A DNA stretch of 64,000 nucleotides from Apoda limacodes (lineage: Eukaryota; Arthropoda; Insecta; Lepidoptera; Limacodidae): contig OX291542.1 of the NCBI GenBank assembly GCA_946406115.1, positions 37,529,321-37,593,320 of the forward strand, read 5' to 3'. The position numbers were made by a program, and so were the translations under genes. Below are positions 43,930 through 53,599 of the stretch, piece by piece (position 1 is the stretch's first letter; every line of letters starts with the position of its first letter). The notes beneath the pieces were generated by a model. The model made no database searches. It saw only the letters and a list, made by a program, of their open reading frames with translations, and was not told the DNA's origin.

Positions 43930-46662
43930 GTGTACGTGAGAGTTTTAAGCCAGTTTCCGATAGTAATTTTGTAATCTCAAAGTGTTCTAGGAAAAATATC
44001 TAAAATTTTATTTACATTGTTGTACAATGCTGAAGCAAAATAATAGTAATGTCGTTTGGATACATCTAACCTGCTAAATTCTATTGTACAAACCTTGTGG
44101 CCTTTGCGTTTGGTAGAAAGTAAAGGTTACAACCCTTTACAATTGTGATTGTTTTCGAAGCAATACGTGAAGAATGAACTGTTAAAACGCCAGTTAAGGT
44201 ATAAAGTCCTGTCGTAGGAAAACGGACACGCTTAAAAGTCATCACTTTTAAAACAAATCTTTGAGCTCATTCCAAGCGTAAAAATTGAGTTTTTGTTGAG
44301 TTACCCCACGCCGTAATGCAGTATGTCAGAACTGATTGTCCTAGTGAGTAGTATACAGTTTTTAGGCTAGGAAAGTCTATGATTGTTCTAAGGTTTCTAA
44401 AAACATAAATAAGTTTTCTGACCCTTAAATGGTGACTTTGATGTGTTTATTCCAAGATAATTTGCTGTCTAACCAAACCCCTAGGTATTTCAAAGTAAGT
44501 GTTTGTTCAATTTAAATAGAATTACAAAGTAAACTAACGTTGTTGCAGTTATGAGCATGGATAGTGTAAGAGGATGGGTGCATTGAGGCGTGGTTCGGAG
44601 AAAAAGGGATAAATTTAGTTTTACCGATGTTCCAGGTCAACAAATTAGATGAAAACCATGCCATTACATAACGTAATGCGGATTCTGCGTATTCTTGAGT
44701 CTCTATCCAGTTTCACCCCTGTACAAGCAAAACTATGTCATCGGCGTAGGTAATAATTTTGCAAGATGCTAGAGGTAGCTTGCATAGGTCATTAATATAT
44801 ATTAAGAAGAGGATAGGCCTAAGGACACTACCCTGCGGCACTCCAAAATTGAGAAGTTCATCATCAAAGATCAGAAAGATAGATTTTAAAAACTTCAAGT
44901 GCAACGCCCCTGACACCTATGTTTCCAAAGGCTTTGGAAAGATCTATAAATATACCAATCGTTTTAAGTTTTTGATTCTTTGCCACTGTTGTCGTCAGTT
45001 CAAGTACGGCATCTTCTGTCGATATGCCAGTTCTAAAACCAAATTGGTTCAATGCAATTATTTTGTAAGTATTAAGGTAGTTCTTAAGTCTAACATTTAG
45101 GATTTTCTCTAGAATTTTTGAGAGTGTACTTAAAACTGAGATAGGACTATAATTACTACCACTATCTATGCTTCCATTTTTGTAAATTGGGTGTACCAAA
45201 GCTTTCTTAAATGCTTTGGGAAATATGCCGGAAGACAAACTAAGATTAAATATATGAGTGAGTATAGGTATTACTGTGTGTCTAGCTGCTTTAACAATTG
45301 AAATAGGAATCCCATTCCAACCTGATGTAGATATATTTTTTAAACTAAGAATAATACGTTCTATTTAATTATTGTCAGTATTATACAGGGACATAGAGTT
45401 TGGCGGTGACGTATTATTAATTTCTGAATTAAAATTTCTAATAACATTAGTTTTAGAAATTAAGTCGGCTTCTAAATTTTTTCCAACATTGGCAAAATAA
45501 TTATTTACTGAATCTACTGCATGCTGAGGGTTTGGCAACTTTTTCGAATTCATTACGTTCATAGTCTCGTTTTATTTTTTTAATTAGGTTATTGCAAAAA
45601 TTTCGATATCTATTGTAAGTTTGCTTGGCAATTAAGTTATCTGGATTTTTTTTATATTTATGATAAAGTATGTCTCTATTTCTAAGGCAGCGTAATAGAC
45701 CAGGTGTTATCCATGGTTTTATAATTCGCTTGTTCTTTGGGATATACACATTGTGAGTATTTTTTTCTATTATTCGTGAAATTATATTTATTATGGTTGT
45801 AGCGGCCAAATCAACATTAATTAAAGTTAATATGAGAGAATTATCGACATTTTGTAATTCGGAAACACAGATATCTAATTCTGTGCGTCTATTTATACGT
45901 TTTGCTTTTCCTATTTGTTCTTTTAGCTCACTGCAGAAGAGAACAGGTGCATGATCGGTAATGTAGGAGTCAAAAATAAGAGTCACAGAATTATTTTTTG
46001 TTTTTAGCATAACATGGTCTAAACAGCTGTCGTTTCTTGTCGGTATCACGTGGGTTGGTAGCAAGTTATTTGATGCTACCATATTTAAGTAAGTGTCAGA
46101 GTTATTGTCAGTGTTGCCATTTGCAATATTAATGTTTATGTCGCCTATTACTGAAATATTTGGGAATGAACTAAGTGATTTTAAGTGTTATCTAAGGAAA
46201 AAATAAAATTGTCAATATTCTTGTGAGATGGAGAGCGGTAAAGAGCAATAATTGCGATTTTGTTCAAAAATTTTAGAACTAGGTAATTTTCATCAAGGAA
46301 GACGAGGCTATGAACTGTAAAATTCAAATTTTCATTAATATAGGCTACAACGCCTTCATTTTGGTTGTTGTAGGTAGATTTAAAGGAGCTGTAGCCAGGT
46401 AGACTAGAGATATCTGGATATATACTTAGCCAACATTCTGACAAGATTATTACATCAATTCTGGTATTTATACGCGATAAAAAAGTGAGAAATTGGTTAA
46501 AATACTTCCTATACTTCTCATATTCAGATGCAAAACTTTTAGAGAGTGAATATTGAATATTTTTTTATTTATGTGTAAATTACAATTTTCTGGAAAACAA
46601 ATATTAGATGAAGAAACTTCTATTTCTTCAATTTCGTTTAATAAATGTATGTGACTAGCCAT
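43930..46662 (-). pseudogene. Family C ORF2: AP-endonuclease and reverse transcriptase, broken
   Basis: From ATG 46,662, the endonuclease motifs are 'SLKVLHLNMRSI' (Asn), 'MSECWLSIYPD' (Glu, about 46,440), 'GDININ' (Asp/Asn, about 46,140) and 'YITDHAPVLF' (Asp-His, about 45,955), so the catalytic residues survive. The linker block 46,082-45,501 is open for 193 codons. RT blocks at 45,238-44,864 ('SGSNYSPISVLSTLSKILE', 'FGFRTGISTEDAVLEL', 'IFIDLSKAF') and 44,916-44,713 ('FGVPQGSVLRPILFLIYIN', 'TYADDIVLL') follow. The C-terminal part to about 43,930 is readable but full of stops. Frame changes lie near 45,500 and 44,900. Confidence 0.85.
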
Positions 46663-46831
46663 ACTCGCATTTAATATTTAAAATTATGTGAATAAAACAG
46701 ATATATTTTACAATAAAAAAAAATTGAATATAGAATAAAAATGTAGTATCATAAAGGCTTAAAAGTAACCACAAATGGGGACTTAGTTTGTCAGGAATGT
46801 AATCTATCTAATACCTTTAAATGAGCAATTC

Positions 46832-46832
46832 T

Positions 46833-46901
<69 letters not shown>

Positions 46902-47130
46902 CGATTTTTATGAAATTTGGTATGCAGAGAGTTTCGGGGACGATAAATCGATCTAGCTAGGTTTCATTTTTAAAAAACGTCGTTTTATCCGTGTTTTTAG
47001 GCAGTGATAGTAATAAGCATTAACGTTGCTTATTTGACAATAGTTGGCGTTATTAAGCAACGCTTAAGCTACTTGACAATAGATGGTGTTGTTTAAAAAA
47101 AACGAGCAACGCTCGGTCCTCCAGGTACTA
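46832..47130. mobile_element. Helitron-like repeat with long (TA)n at its edge
   Basis: A pure (TA)n run (about 46,832-46,901, roughly 34 units) leads into 'atgaaatttggtatgcagag' and ends near 'cgagcaacgctcggtcctcc', whose 'cgagc...gctcg' forms a hairpin. The same body is common in Lepidoptera. It separates ORF1 from ORF2. Confidence 0.5.
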
Positions 47131-47434
47131 TGTATAAAAGGATGAGTGAGTGTAGAGTACTGTATAAGTAGAGGTGTATATGACAGTGTATATGTGTAAT
47201 TTTTTTGTCGTGTCTGGTAATTTTTGTATAAGTATTGTTATCATTGCGATCAGCAAATAGATATTTAAATTTTCACTACTTCGTAAATAATAATAATAAA
47301 CAAATCAGTCATTTAAAAAAACTTATAAGTGGGTATAACTACGAATGGAAGCAGGTAAGGAACATTCTCTGGTAGGGTTAGATTATGTAAAATACATAAA
47401 AGCCTAAATCTATAATTAGATATAACGGTCAGTC

Positions 47435-48225
47435 ACTTTTGTTTATGTAGATTAGAAAGGTCCGATTCATTCATTGTAAAATTTTGAGAATCACCATCAC
47501 TTTTTCGTAAGAAGATTTTTCCACGGGACACCCAGCAATATTTGCAATCTTTTACTTTAGCAAATTCTCGAGATAAATAGAATAATCATTTCATTTTTGC
47601 TGACAAATTTTCTGATATAAAAATCGGTTTGACTGGCCCACTAATTTTTAGGGACTCTGTAGTTAGCTTATACGTATACTTTATTATATTTTTGAAACAT
47701 CTGTATAAATTTTTCTTTCATAAGGACGCTCGTAAAATCGACAATTATAGTCCTTTGGGCGGGATCTTTATTTGAAATGCGAAAAATGTCTTTGACTTCG
47801 TGGAGTTGGACAGGAACATTGATTAATTTTCCAGTGGAAACAATGGTGTTTGACTCCGGCTTGTTAAAAGGAATATTTTTTATTTCTATACAGGACGACC
47901 TTGAACTTTGTTCAAACTCTCTAGTTTTTCTTCTAAATGTTGAATATACTAGCAGTTTTTTTTCTGGTCAGACTCTAAATTTGATATTTGTTCTTAAAGC
48001 GACTCATTTGTTTTCGATAAAACCTCTGTAGACGAACGTATGTCACATTTCTTTCATTTCGGACATAAATATCGATAATTTCGAGTCTAAGCCGTCATCA
48101 GAACGCTTACGCTTTGGACGCACCAATTGTATGTTATCTGTGGTATCCATATTTAAGCTAGATTCTGAGAGACAATGTTGCATTTGTTGTGTGCGCTCTG
48201 GTGGGGGCGTGCTACTCGTCGACAT
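47435..48225 (-). pseudogene. Family C ORF1 (nucleic-acid-binding, gag-like), broken
   Basis: ATG at 48,225 opens 'MSTSSTPPPERTQQMQHCLS' and a basic 'RPKRKRSDD' stretch, typical of lepidopteran non-LTR ORF1 leaders. A stop follows after 60 codons. Downstream, in other frames, 'SCIEIKNIPFNKPESN' (about 47,900), 'DPAQRTIIVDFTSVLMKEKF' (about 47,750) and 'DCKYCWVSRGKIFLRKSDG' (about 47,530) belong to the same protein class, which is predicted to coat the element RNA. No zinc knuckles are seen. A stop lies near 47,434. Confidence 0.65.
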
Positions 48226-48230
48226 AATTT

Positions 48231-48620
48231 TGTTCTAGTTATACCAGGATATCGCAACGATTTCATATAACGCGTAACTGAAGCGTAAGTAAGCGAGTGT
48301 TTATATGCCTTTTGCACTATGCGTACGCGGTGACACAGACGGTGATAGATCTGTAGTGTTTAATTGTTTGTATCAACGTAATCTAATCAGTAACCAGAAA
48401 GGTACACTCAGTATAATAATCTTGTTCCTTTTATGGTGTGGGTGACGTATTCGTCTCTTGATTTTTATGCACTCCTAATATTGTGTTTCAATTTATCGGT
48501 GAACATTTTGAGTTTAAATAAAATAAAAATTAGACATAACGGTGAATAATGCGTCTGATCGCCTCAGAGGTCCGGAGGGAAGGAATTGTAAGAGCAAGGT
48601 TTATGTGTAAGGAAAAAAGG
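48231..48620. other. Spacer, possible family C 5' leader
   Basis: Directly upstream of ORF1 on the minus strand and slightly GC-richer around 48,270-48,350. It may be the leader of the family C element, but its 5' end could not be identified. Confidence 0.35.
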
Positions 48621-48782
48621 GTCAAGTGCGAGTCGGACTCACGTACTTAGGGTAAACCGATTGTAATGAAATGTTGGTAAGTTGTTGTGCACAGGCCGGG
48701 GAATATTTCCGAACTAGTACAACCCTTTCACAACAGGTGGCGCACCAGATGTTTCAAAAAATTATCTCGCGGGGTCAGCTAG
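48621..48782 (+). mobile_element. Repeat terminus fused to Helitron 3' end
   Basis: 'caagtgcgagtcggactca' (about 48,623-48,642) is a terminus of the 'cttggcc' repeat. It is followed by about 130 bases matching the complement of 63,884-64,000, ending 'cgcggggtcag' then CTAG (48,779-48,782) and T, the Helitron 3' signature. Confidence 0.55.
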
Positions 48783-49419
48783 TAACTAAATGTAATAGAA
48801 AAAATAATAACCGGAAGATAACTAGTCACCGATATAGCGCTAAGTGGAGTTCGCGTTTCAGAAAGCGAGGCCCATGGACTTCTCTGCCTGCCTGCGCTTA
48901 TGTTCAGTAGTAGAACAAAACAAATTGATACAATTATGTTGATTTATTGTGTTTTAATAAATATTAAATAATTATTCGCTCAAAGAATTTCAATTGCAAT
49001 TCAACGAGGAAATACTGCCAGCCTTTTAGGTACACTGCCCCATCAGGTCAACTTGCAACAGTTTTATTTGTAGTTTTTATTTCAGTTTTCATAGTTTAAT
49101 GTCAGTAATTTGAAAATTTGTGATAAGTCATATAAATAATTGGGATAGTATGATGATGAGATGTTATATAAGAGACAAGACGTGCACTCAACGTACAAAA
49201 GCATGTCAAATTCCGCCACTTTTCTTGACCTAGCCGTAAAATCTTATAATATTCTTGACCGCTGTTCTACACGGATTGTTTGTGAAAATAATGTGGCTTT
49301 ACTGTCATGGTTTCTGGCTCCAGTCACGGTAGCAAGATGAAATTTAAGTATGCCATTTGAAAACGACTTCAAATTATTGCGTACTTGCACTAGTAAAAAT
49401 AACTTGTTTTTGTGTATTG
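48783..49419. other. Unassigned spacer
   Basis: No supported gene. The last 45 bases (about 49,375-49,419) are nearly repeated at 53,484-53,530. Confidence 0.4.
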
Positions 49420-49600
49420 AATATGAATATACTTTATTGCACATAAACATAAGAAAAACAAAAAAAGATAGTTGACGACTAAGGTACAAATAGGCGGCTT
49501 TATCGCTAAACAGCGATCTCTACCAGGCAAACCTTTGTGTAGAGGAAATAATAAATAAGAGGTGGTGCGGAAGTGAAAATAGTTACTTAACATAAAAAAT

Positions 49601-49879
49601 CGGCCAAGTGCGAGTCGGACGAAGGGTTCCGTACCATTATCTATAAAAATGGCAAAAAAATCACGTTTGTTGTATGGGACCCCCCTTAAATATTTATTTT
49701 ATTCTGTTTCTTATTATTTACTGTTGTAGCGGTAACAGAAATACATCTTCTGTGAAAATTTCAGCTGTCTTACTATCACGGTTCATGAGATACAGCCTGG
49801 TGACAGACGGACGGACGGATAGCGAAGCCTTAGTAATAGGGTTCCGCTAATTGCCGTTCGGGTACGGAACCCTAAAAAA
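49601..49879 (-). mobile_element. 'ggttccgtacc...cttggcc' repeat, minus copy
   Basis: The complement of the element at 28,586-28,893. It begins 'cggccaagtgcgagtcggac' and ends 'ccgttcgggtacggaaccct'. It lies in the 3' UTR of family D. Confidence 0.75.
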
Positions 49880-50118
49880 GAACAGACAATTACATATACC
49901 TGCAACATATATACCAACATAAATATAGGATTTTTTTTTAAAAATAGCGATGGATTGTGAACTTCTGATATTTAGTGGAAGGGAGTTCCACAGCTGTATA
50001 GCTTGCACAGTGAATGGGTGGCTGTAGTAGTTGGTGTTATGTGCCGGCGAAGTGTAAGTGTAGATGAAGAAATAAATTGAAAACGTTCTTTTAAATAATG
50101 TCGATGTATTGAACAGTA

Positions 50119-50758
50119 TGGTTAGGCCATTTTATTATCGATATATAGCTATATAATATCAATACTATTATTTATAAAATTAATGATTCTCGAAATGAAT
50201 TCACGCCCTGGTATTCATTTTGATACCGCGGAACCGTGTTGGTTTGAGTTTCCTTAGAAACATCAGAAGATGGCGCTTCTATGCAGTTTTTTCCTATCAA
50301 AGCTGCATCCTGATTGGAATGCACCGACCTTCTGCCTAGACGAAGAAACATTTTTAACAGCTAACCGTCAGATTTTTTTATTCTGTTCGGATACTAATCG
50401 AGCTTTTGTGCATTATTTTACTTTATTATATTGAAAAATTCACTGTGAATGAGTGCTACACCTCGCGAAAACGCCAATGTGAAGGACTGAAGGTGTTTTC
50501 ATAGTTTTGTGTACAATCTACGGGACAAGACTGGTGCACCAGCAGAATCGTCGAGCCACACCTTAAGAGCTGCCAAAATCCTGTATCTGATTGTAAGGTT
50601 AGTAGTGTCGATTGAATACTTGGGCATTTCTGCTTTTTTCGAGAATCAGTAGGTACTAGACAGTTTATTATATTATTTTACATTGAATAATTGAATAAGC
50701 TAAACGGTGAAGTTTCCCACCTTGTAGGAGCTTTTTACACGACCCCCCTCCCCCCTAC
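50119..50758. mobile_element. 640-bp insertion of unknown class in family D RT
   Basis: The family D coding sequence is continuous if this block is removed. The hexamer 'acagta' lies on both sides (50,113-50,118 and 50,759-50,764), as a target duplication. The ends 'tggttaggccat' and '...ccccctccccccta' show no inverted repeats or poly(A). There is no coding that I recognise. The class is unknown. Confidence 0.55.
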
Positions 50759-50995
50759 ACAGTACAAGTTATAAAGAAGTGTGAAAATAAGGGTATTCCG
50801 GTGAAAATGAATTAGGAGCCACTTGAGCTGAGCATGAAATTAAGAGACATGATCATATTTGCGTAATCCAAATATAAATCGAATACAGAGATTTTGGAGT
50901 CGCTCAAGTTTGTTTAATTGCTCCTCGGTGAGATTGATATTGATATAGCAAGCATCAGCATAATCAAGAATAAGAAGAATTAAAGATAAAAGATT

Positions 50996-51281
50996 TGTAC
51001 GTAAAGTGCCTGTGACATTAAAGATTTTTGGACCATAGAGAAATACTTAGGTTGTTTTGTTTATATTTTAATTAAGTTTTAGATCTTGTTCTTACTTTTT
51101 GTTTCCTCTTAGAGGACTTTAGGACAGACAGTGGTCCATGTAGGTGGTCCATGTGGGTGGTCCATGTAGGTGGTCCATGTATGTACAACAACAGTACCAA
51201 GAGGTAAGTGATCGTCTTGCAGTTTTAACTAGGTGTATTTGGGTTTCGCTTTACCTTTCATTTTGGACGAAATTAAGAACA
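50996..51281 (+). repeat. Bel/Pao LTR, 5' copy
   Basis: Begins 'tgtacgtaaagtgcctgtga' and ends '...gaaattaagaaca', immediately before 'ttggtagcagaccgtggtt', which looks like a tRNA primer-binding site. The same sequence recurs, split, at 53,539-53,563 and 57,161-57,436, and in a diverged form at 57,930-58,208. Four 'gtggtccatgt[ag][gt]g' units lie inside (51,130-51,182). TG...CA ends and the adjacent primer site support the LTR call. Confidence 0.65.
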
Positions 51282-51528
51282 TTGGTAGCAGACCGTGGTT
51301 GGTTACCGACCTACCTTTTGCTTACCCGTGTTTTTTGTTGTACCTTAGGATCTTAGATTCTCCTTATCAGATTTGGTTTAACCTAAACTTGGTTTTGGCA
51401 CTTTTAATGGCACTTCATCAACCCAGATAAATAGTTTTGATACGGTTTTTAAAACGTCTTGCTACTGGGTTTGTGTTAAAATTTAGTTTAGTTAAATATA
51501 ATTAATTTCTTTGTTCTTTTATATAAAA

Positions 51529-52215
51529 TGGCCACACCTAGAACTGGTTTGGCAGGAGTCTTGCGTCAATTAGAACGGCTGCAGCCTTGATTACAAGGCC
51601 GTCAAAAGCGATGACCTGCTTCATCCGTATGAGCAGCTTGATGATAGGATGAGCGCTATTCGAGATGCATATGAGCAAGCCATTGTAAGCTTGCACGAGA
51701 AAGATGTGAACAAGCTTACCTCAGATTTGGACCAGGCTGAAGACCTTTCTGAATAAATTGTGGTCAGGGTTGCATAGATTCGTCGGACTGGGGCTTAGAC
51801 CGTTGCCCCTAAGGACCATTGTGAGAACCCCTAAGGATCATTGTGAGAACTCTATAATGGTCACTCTTGTGGTTCCTTCTTCGTTGCAAAATTTAGATCT
51901 GCCTAAATTTAATGGCGACTAAGCAGAGTGGCGTTCCTTCATAAATAGGTTTAACGGTTTGGTTAACAATCGGTCAGAGCTTACCGATTTACAAAAGTTT
52001 TATTTGCTGTGATCAACCGCTGGAGAGCCATATGATATGATCCGGCATTTTTCTCAGGACAATGCCAGTTATAAAATAGCCCTGAAATTATTATACAGAC
52101 GCTATGACAATATTAGGCAAATTGCTCATACCTATGTCAGTTGTCTCAAATTTCAAAAGTAGCAAACCTGCGGCAAGAGCTTCTTAATCCTATAGCTTGC
52201 TGTAACAAACTTCTT
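51529..52215 (+). pseudogene. Bel/Pao gag relic (DUF1759-type)
   Basis: ATG at 51,529 ('MATPRTGLAGVLRQLERLQP') opens a gag frame that stops after 20 codons. In the next frame 'DDRMSAIRDAYEQAIVSLHE' continues it. At about 51,890-52,160, 'LDLPKFNGD', 'AEWRSFINRFNGLVNNRSEL' and 'DNASYKIALKLLYRRYDNIR' match the gag domain of Bel/Pao LTR retrotransposons (DUF1759), which forms the capsid precursor. Several stops interrupt it. No zinc knuckle, protease or RT follows; coding ends where a Helitron fragment begins at about 52,222. Confidence 0.75.
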
Positions 52216-52221
52216 TAGTAT

Positions 52222-52265
52222 AAGGAGTTGGCGTAGGTGCCGATAACCAAATTTAGGGCGGGCGG
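52222..52265 (+). mobile_element. Helitron 3'-proximal fragment
   Basis: 'gccgataaccaaatttaggg' followed by 'cgggcgg' is the complement of the sequence just inside the Helitron end at 39,400. Only about 40 bases are recognisable. Confidence 0.45.
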
Positions 52266-52404
52266 CTACGACAAAAGTCACCCCCATTCGCACCCGTCTT
52301 ACGATTTCCAATTCTCTGGAGGCGTGGTTGCATTCTTCGACTTTTCCCCGGCTCAGATGGCGTTCCCCGCATTGCTGAAGTTCTATTAGACGACTCGATT
52401 CTTA
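52266..52404. other. Short GC-richer spacer
   Basis: Unrecognised sequence before the Harbinger element. It carries the left TTA target duplicate at 52,402-52,404. Confidence 0.4.
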
Positions 52405-53011
52405 TGGCGGCTCCTCATTAGTGCCGTGAATTCACGCCGTTAATTTTCGGCAAAGTCGTGCCCTCCACATTCACGGGATGATCACAGTCGTTTTTGAAAC
52501 CCGCCGTGAAATGGACGTAGAAGCTGCCGCTGCAATAACTTTGTTTGCTCACTCTTTAGACGTCCAAAACAAGAAAGTTATTAGAAAGCGTTTAATTCTT
52601 TAATCTCAATATCCAATTGAGTACTAATCCGCCTCCAGGCATCATGATTTTTGTTTTTATCCTTATGATGCGGGTTTTTGCATCCCACAGAACACTTTCC
52701 GAATGGTAATAATGCTCTAAAAAGAGCAGTTCAGTTTCGTTATTCCAAAGGTTCAGGCTCGACTCCATTATAGAGCGCAGCGACTGCACACGTCCGTACA
52801 CGTTTGTAGTCCGGAGTAAACTGGCACGGGCCGTGAATGTGGATGTGTACGCGTGAACGCCGCGCGAAGAGGCGCGAACCCCTTTTTCGCGGGACAAAAT
52901 ACCGACTCTGATCGGGGAGCAGGCGTGAAACCGCGTGAACCCCGCGAAAACCATCCACATTCAAGTTCACGCCTGTTCACGGAGTTTCACGGCACTAATG
53001 TGGAGCCGCCA
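52405..53011. mobile_element. PIF/Harbinger-type deletion derivative, 607 bp
   Basis: The ends are inverted repeats of about 26 bp starting 'tggcggctcc' with one mismatch. It is flanked by TTA on both sides (52,402-52,404 and 53,012-53,014), the 3-bp target typical of PIF/Harbinger. GC-rich subterminal sequence contains further 'cacggc' and 'ttcacg' words. The interior retains a minus-strand MADF-like exon (52,592-52,770) but no DDE transposase, so it is an internally deleted, non-autonomous copy. Confidence 0.85.
52592..52770 (-). pseudogene. MADF (Myb-like) domain fragment of Harbinger second protein
   Basis: Minus-strand peptide 'MESSLNLWNNETELLFLEHY' continues '...SESVLWDAK', then after one missing base 'HDAWRRISTQLDIEIKE' to a stop near 52,600. 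The spacing W...L-W-D...A-W fits a MADF domain, the DNA-binding accessory protein carried by PIF/Harbinger transposons. The single frameshift (about 52,675) breaks it. Confidence 0.7.
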
Positions 53012-53139
53012 TTACGAGAGCTGTTGCTACTCTGTCGCTATTGCCGATTTCTTAGGGAATACAATGTCTCAGCCAGACCCAATCTGCCTGGGGTCCCCGG
53101 GATTGTTTCGGCCCGTTTTTTGTTAATCGGACCGTTCCG

Positions 53140-53395
53140 ACCGAATCAATTAGTGCGGCTGACTGCTGTGCAGAGGATGTGGGTTCGATTCCCGGACTGG
53201 GCAAACATTTATGTGACAAACATTTGTGTTTGTCTTGAATCTGGATGCATTTATGTATGATATGTATGTATTTACTAAAAAAAGTAAATATATGTATTTC
53301 TATCCGTTTTCTGGTATCCATAACACAAGCTTTGCTTACTTTAGGGCCAGACGGCGCTGTGTGTAATGTCCACAAATATTTCTTTATTTTCGTCG
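53140..53395 (+). mobile_element. tRNA-derived SINE
   Basis: Contains a perfect RNA polymerase III B box 'ggttcgattcc' (53,182-53,192), with a weak A-box-like 'gtgcggctgactgctg' about 40 bases upstream. The body then has 'acacaagctttgcttacttt' near 53,322 and a 'ggcgctgtgtgtaatgtcc' tail region, ending in T-rich sequence. This layout and tail match common lepidopteran SINEs. No gene product. Confidence 0.65.
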
Positions 53396-53538
53396 GTTAA
53401 TTAGTTTTTGATGAAGAGCAATAGCCTAAAGAAATAAAATCACAATAGTGAATTATTTAAAATTAATTGTACGCTTATTTATTAATTATTGCGTACTTGC
53501 ACTAGTAAAAATAATTTATTTTTTTGTATAAAAAGTTT

Positions 53539-53563
53539 TGTACGTAAAGTGCCTGTGACATTA
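53539..53563 (+). repeat. Bel/Pao LTR, second copy, left piece
   Basis: 'tgtacgtaaagtgcctgtga' and five more bases match 50,996-51,020. The LTR then breaks at the family A insertion and continues at 57,161. Confidence 0.65.
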
Positions 53564-53599
53564 TAAGTTGTCTGAAATCGGATCATTGTGGTCAAAGTG

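Larger units (their letters stand above)
43547..48230 (-). mobile_element. Family C non-LTR retrotransposon, near full length with ORF1 and ORF2
   Basis: The minus-strand element extends from upstream of an ORF1 start at 48,225 to a '(tgtatttt)n' tail at 43,547-43,575. ORF1 (48,225 to about 47,435), ORF2 (46,662 to about 43,930) and a 3' UTR are in the expected order. A repeat at 46,832-47,130 sits between the ORFs. Both ORFs are broken. The same family occurs at 12,580. That ORF1 and ORF2 belong together is inferred from order, strand and fit. Confidence 0.65.
49420..50980 (-). mobile_element. Family D non-LTR retrotransposon, 3' fragment with two insertions
   Basis: On the minus strand from about 50,980: 'LDYADACYINITEEQLNKLE' (RT C-terminal region), 'KYDHVSEF'-like coding to about 50,765, an insertion (50,119-50,758), then 'HPFTVQAIQLWNSLPLNIRS' (50,030-49,950). 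The 3' UTR follows, ending near an 'attcatattca' tail at about 49,420-49,430. It is broken again by the repeat at 49,601-49,879. The catalytic part is missing. Confidence 0.75.

Noticed and set aside
46832..46901. Long (TA)n run considered as a replication or AT-rich regulatory site.
   Set aside because: It marks the edge of a known repeat body and is most simply a microsatellite grown at the insertion boundary.
53160..53210. Possible tRNA gene because of a perfect B box.
   Set aside because: No cloverleaf can be drawn and the A box is weak. The downstream tail fits a tRNA-derived SINE.
52740..53260. Several overlapping frames of 63-135 codons in both strands around the Harbinger right end and SINE.
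   Set aside because: They arise from GC-rich terminal repeats and the SINE. Only the short MADF-like frame has a recognisable signature.
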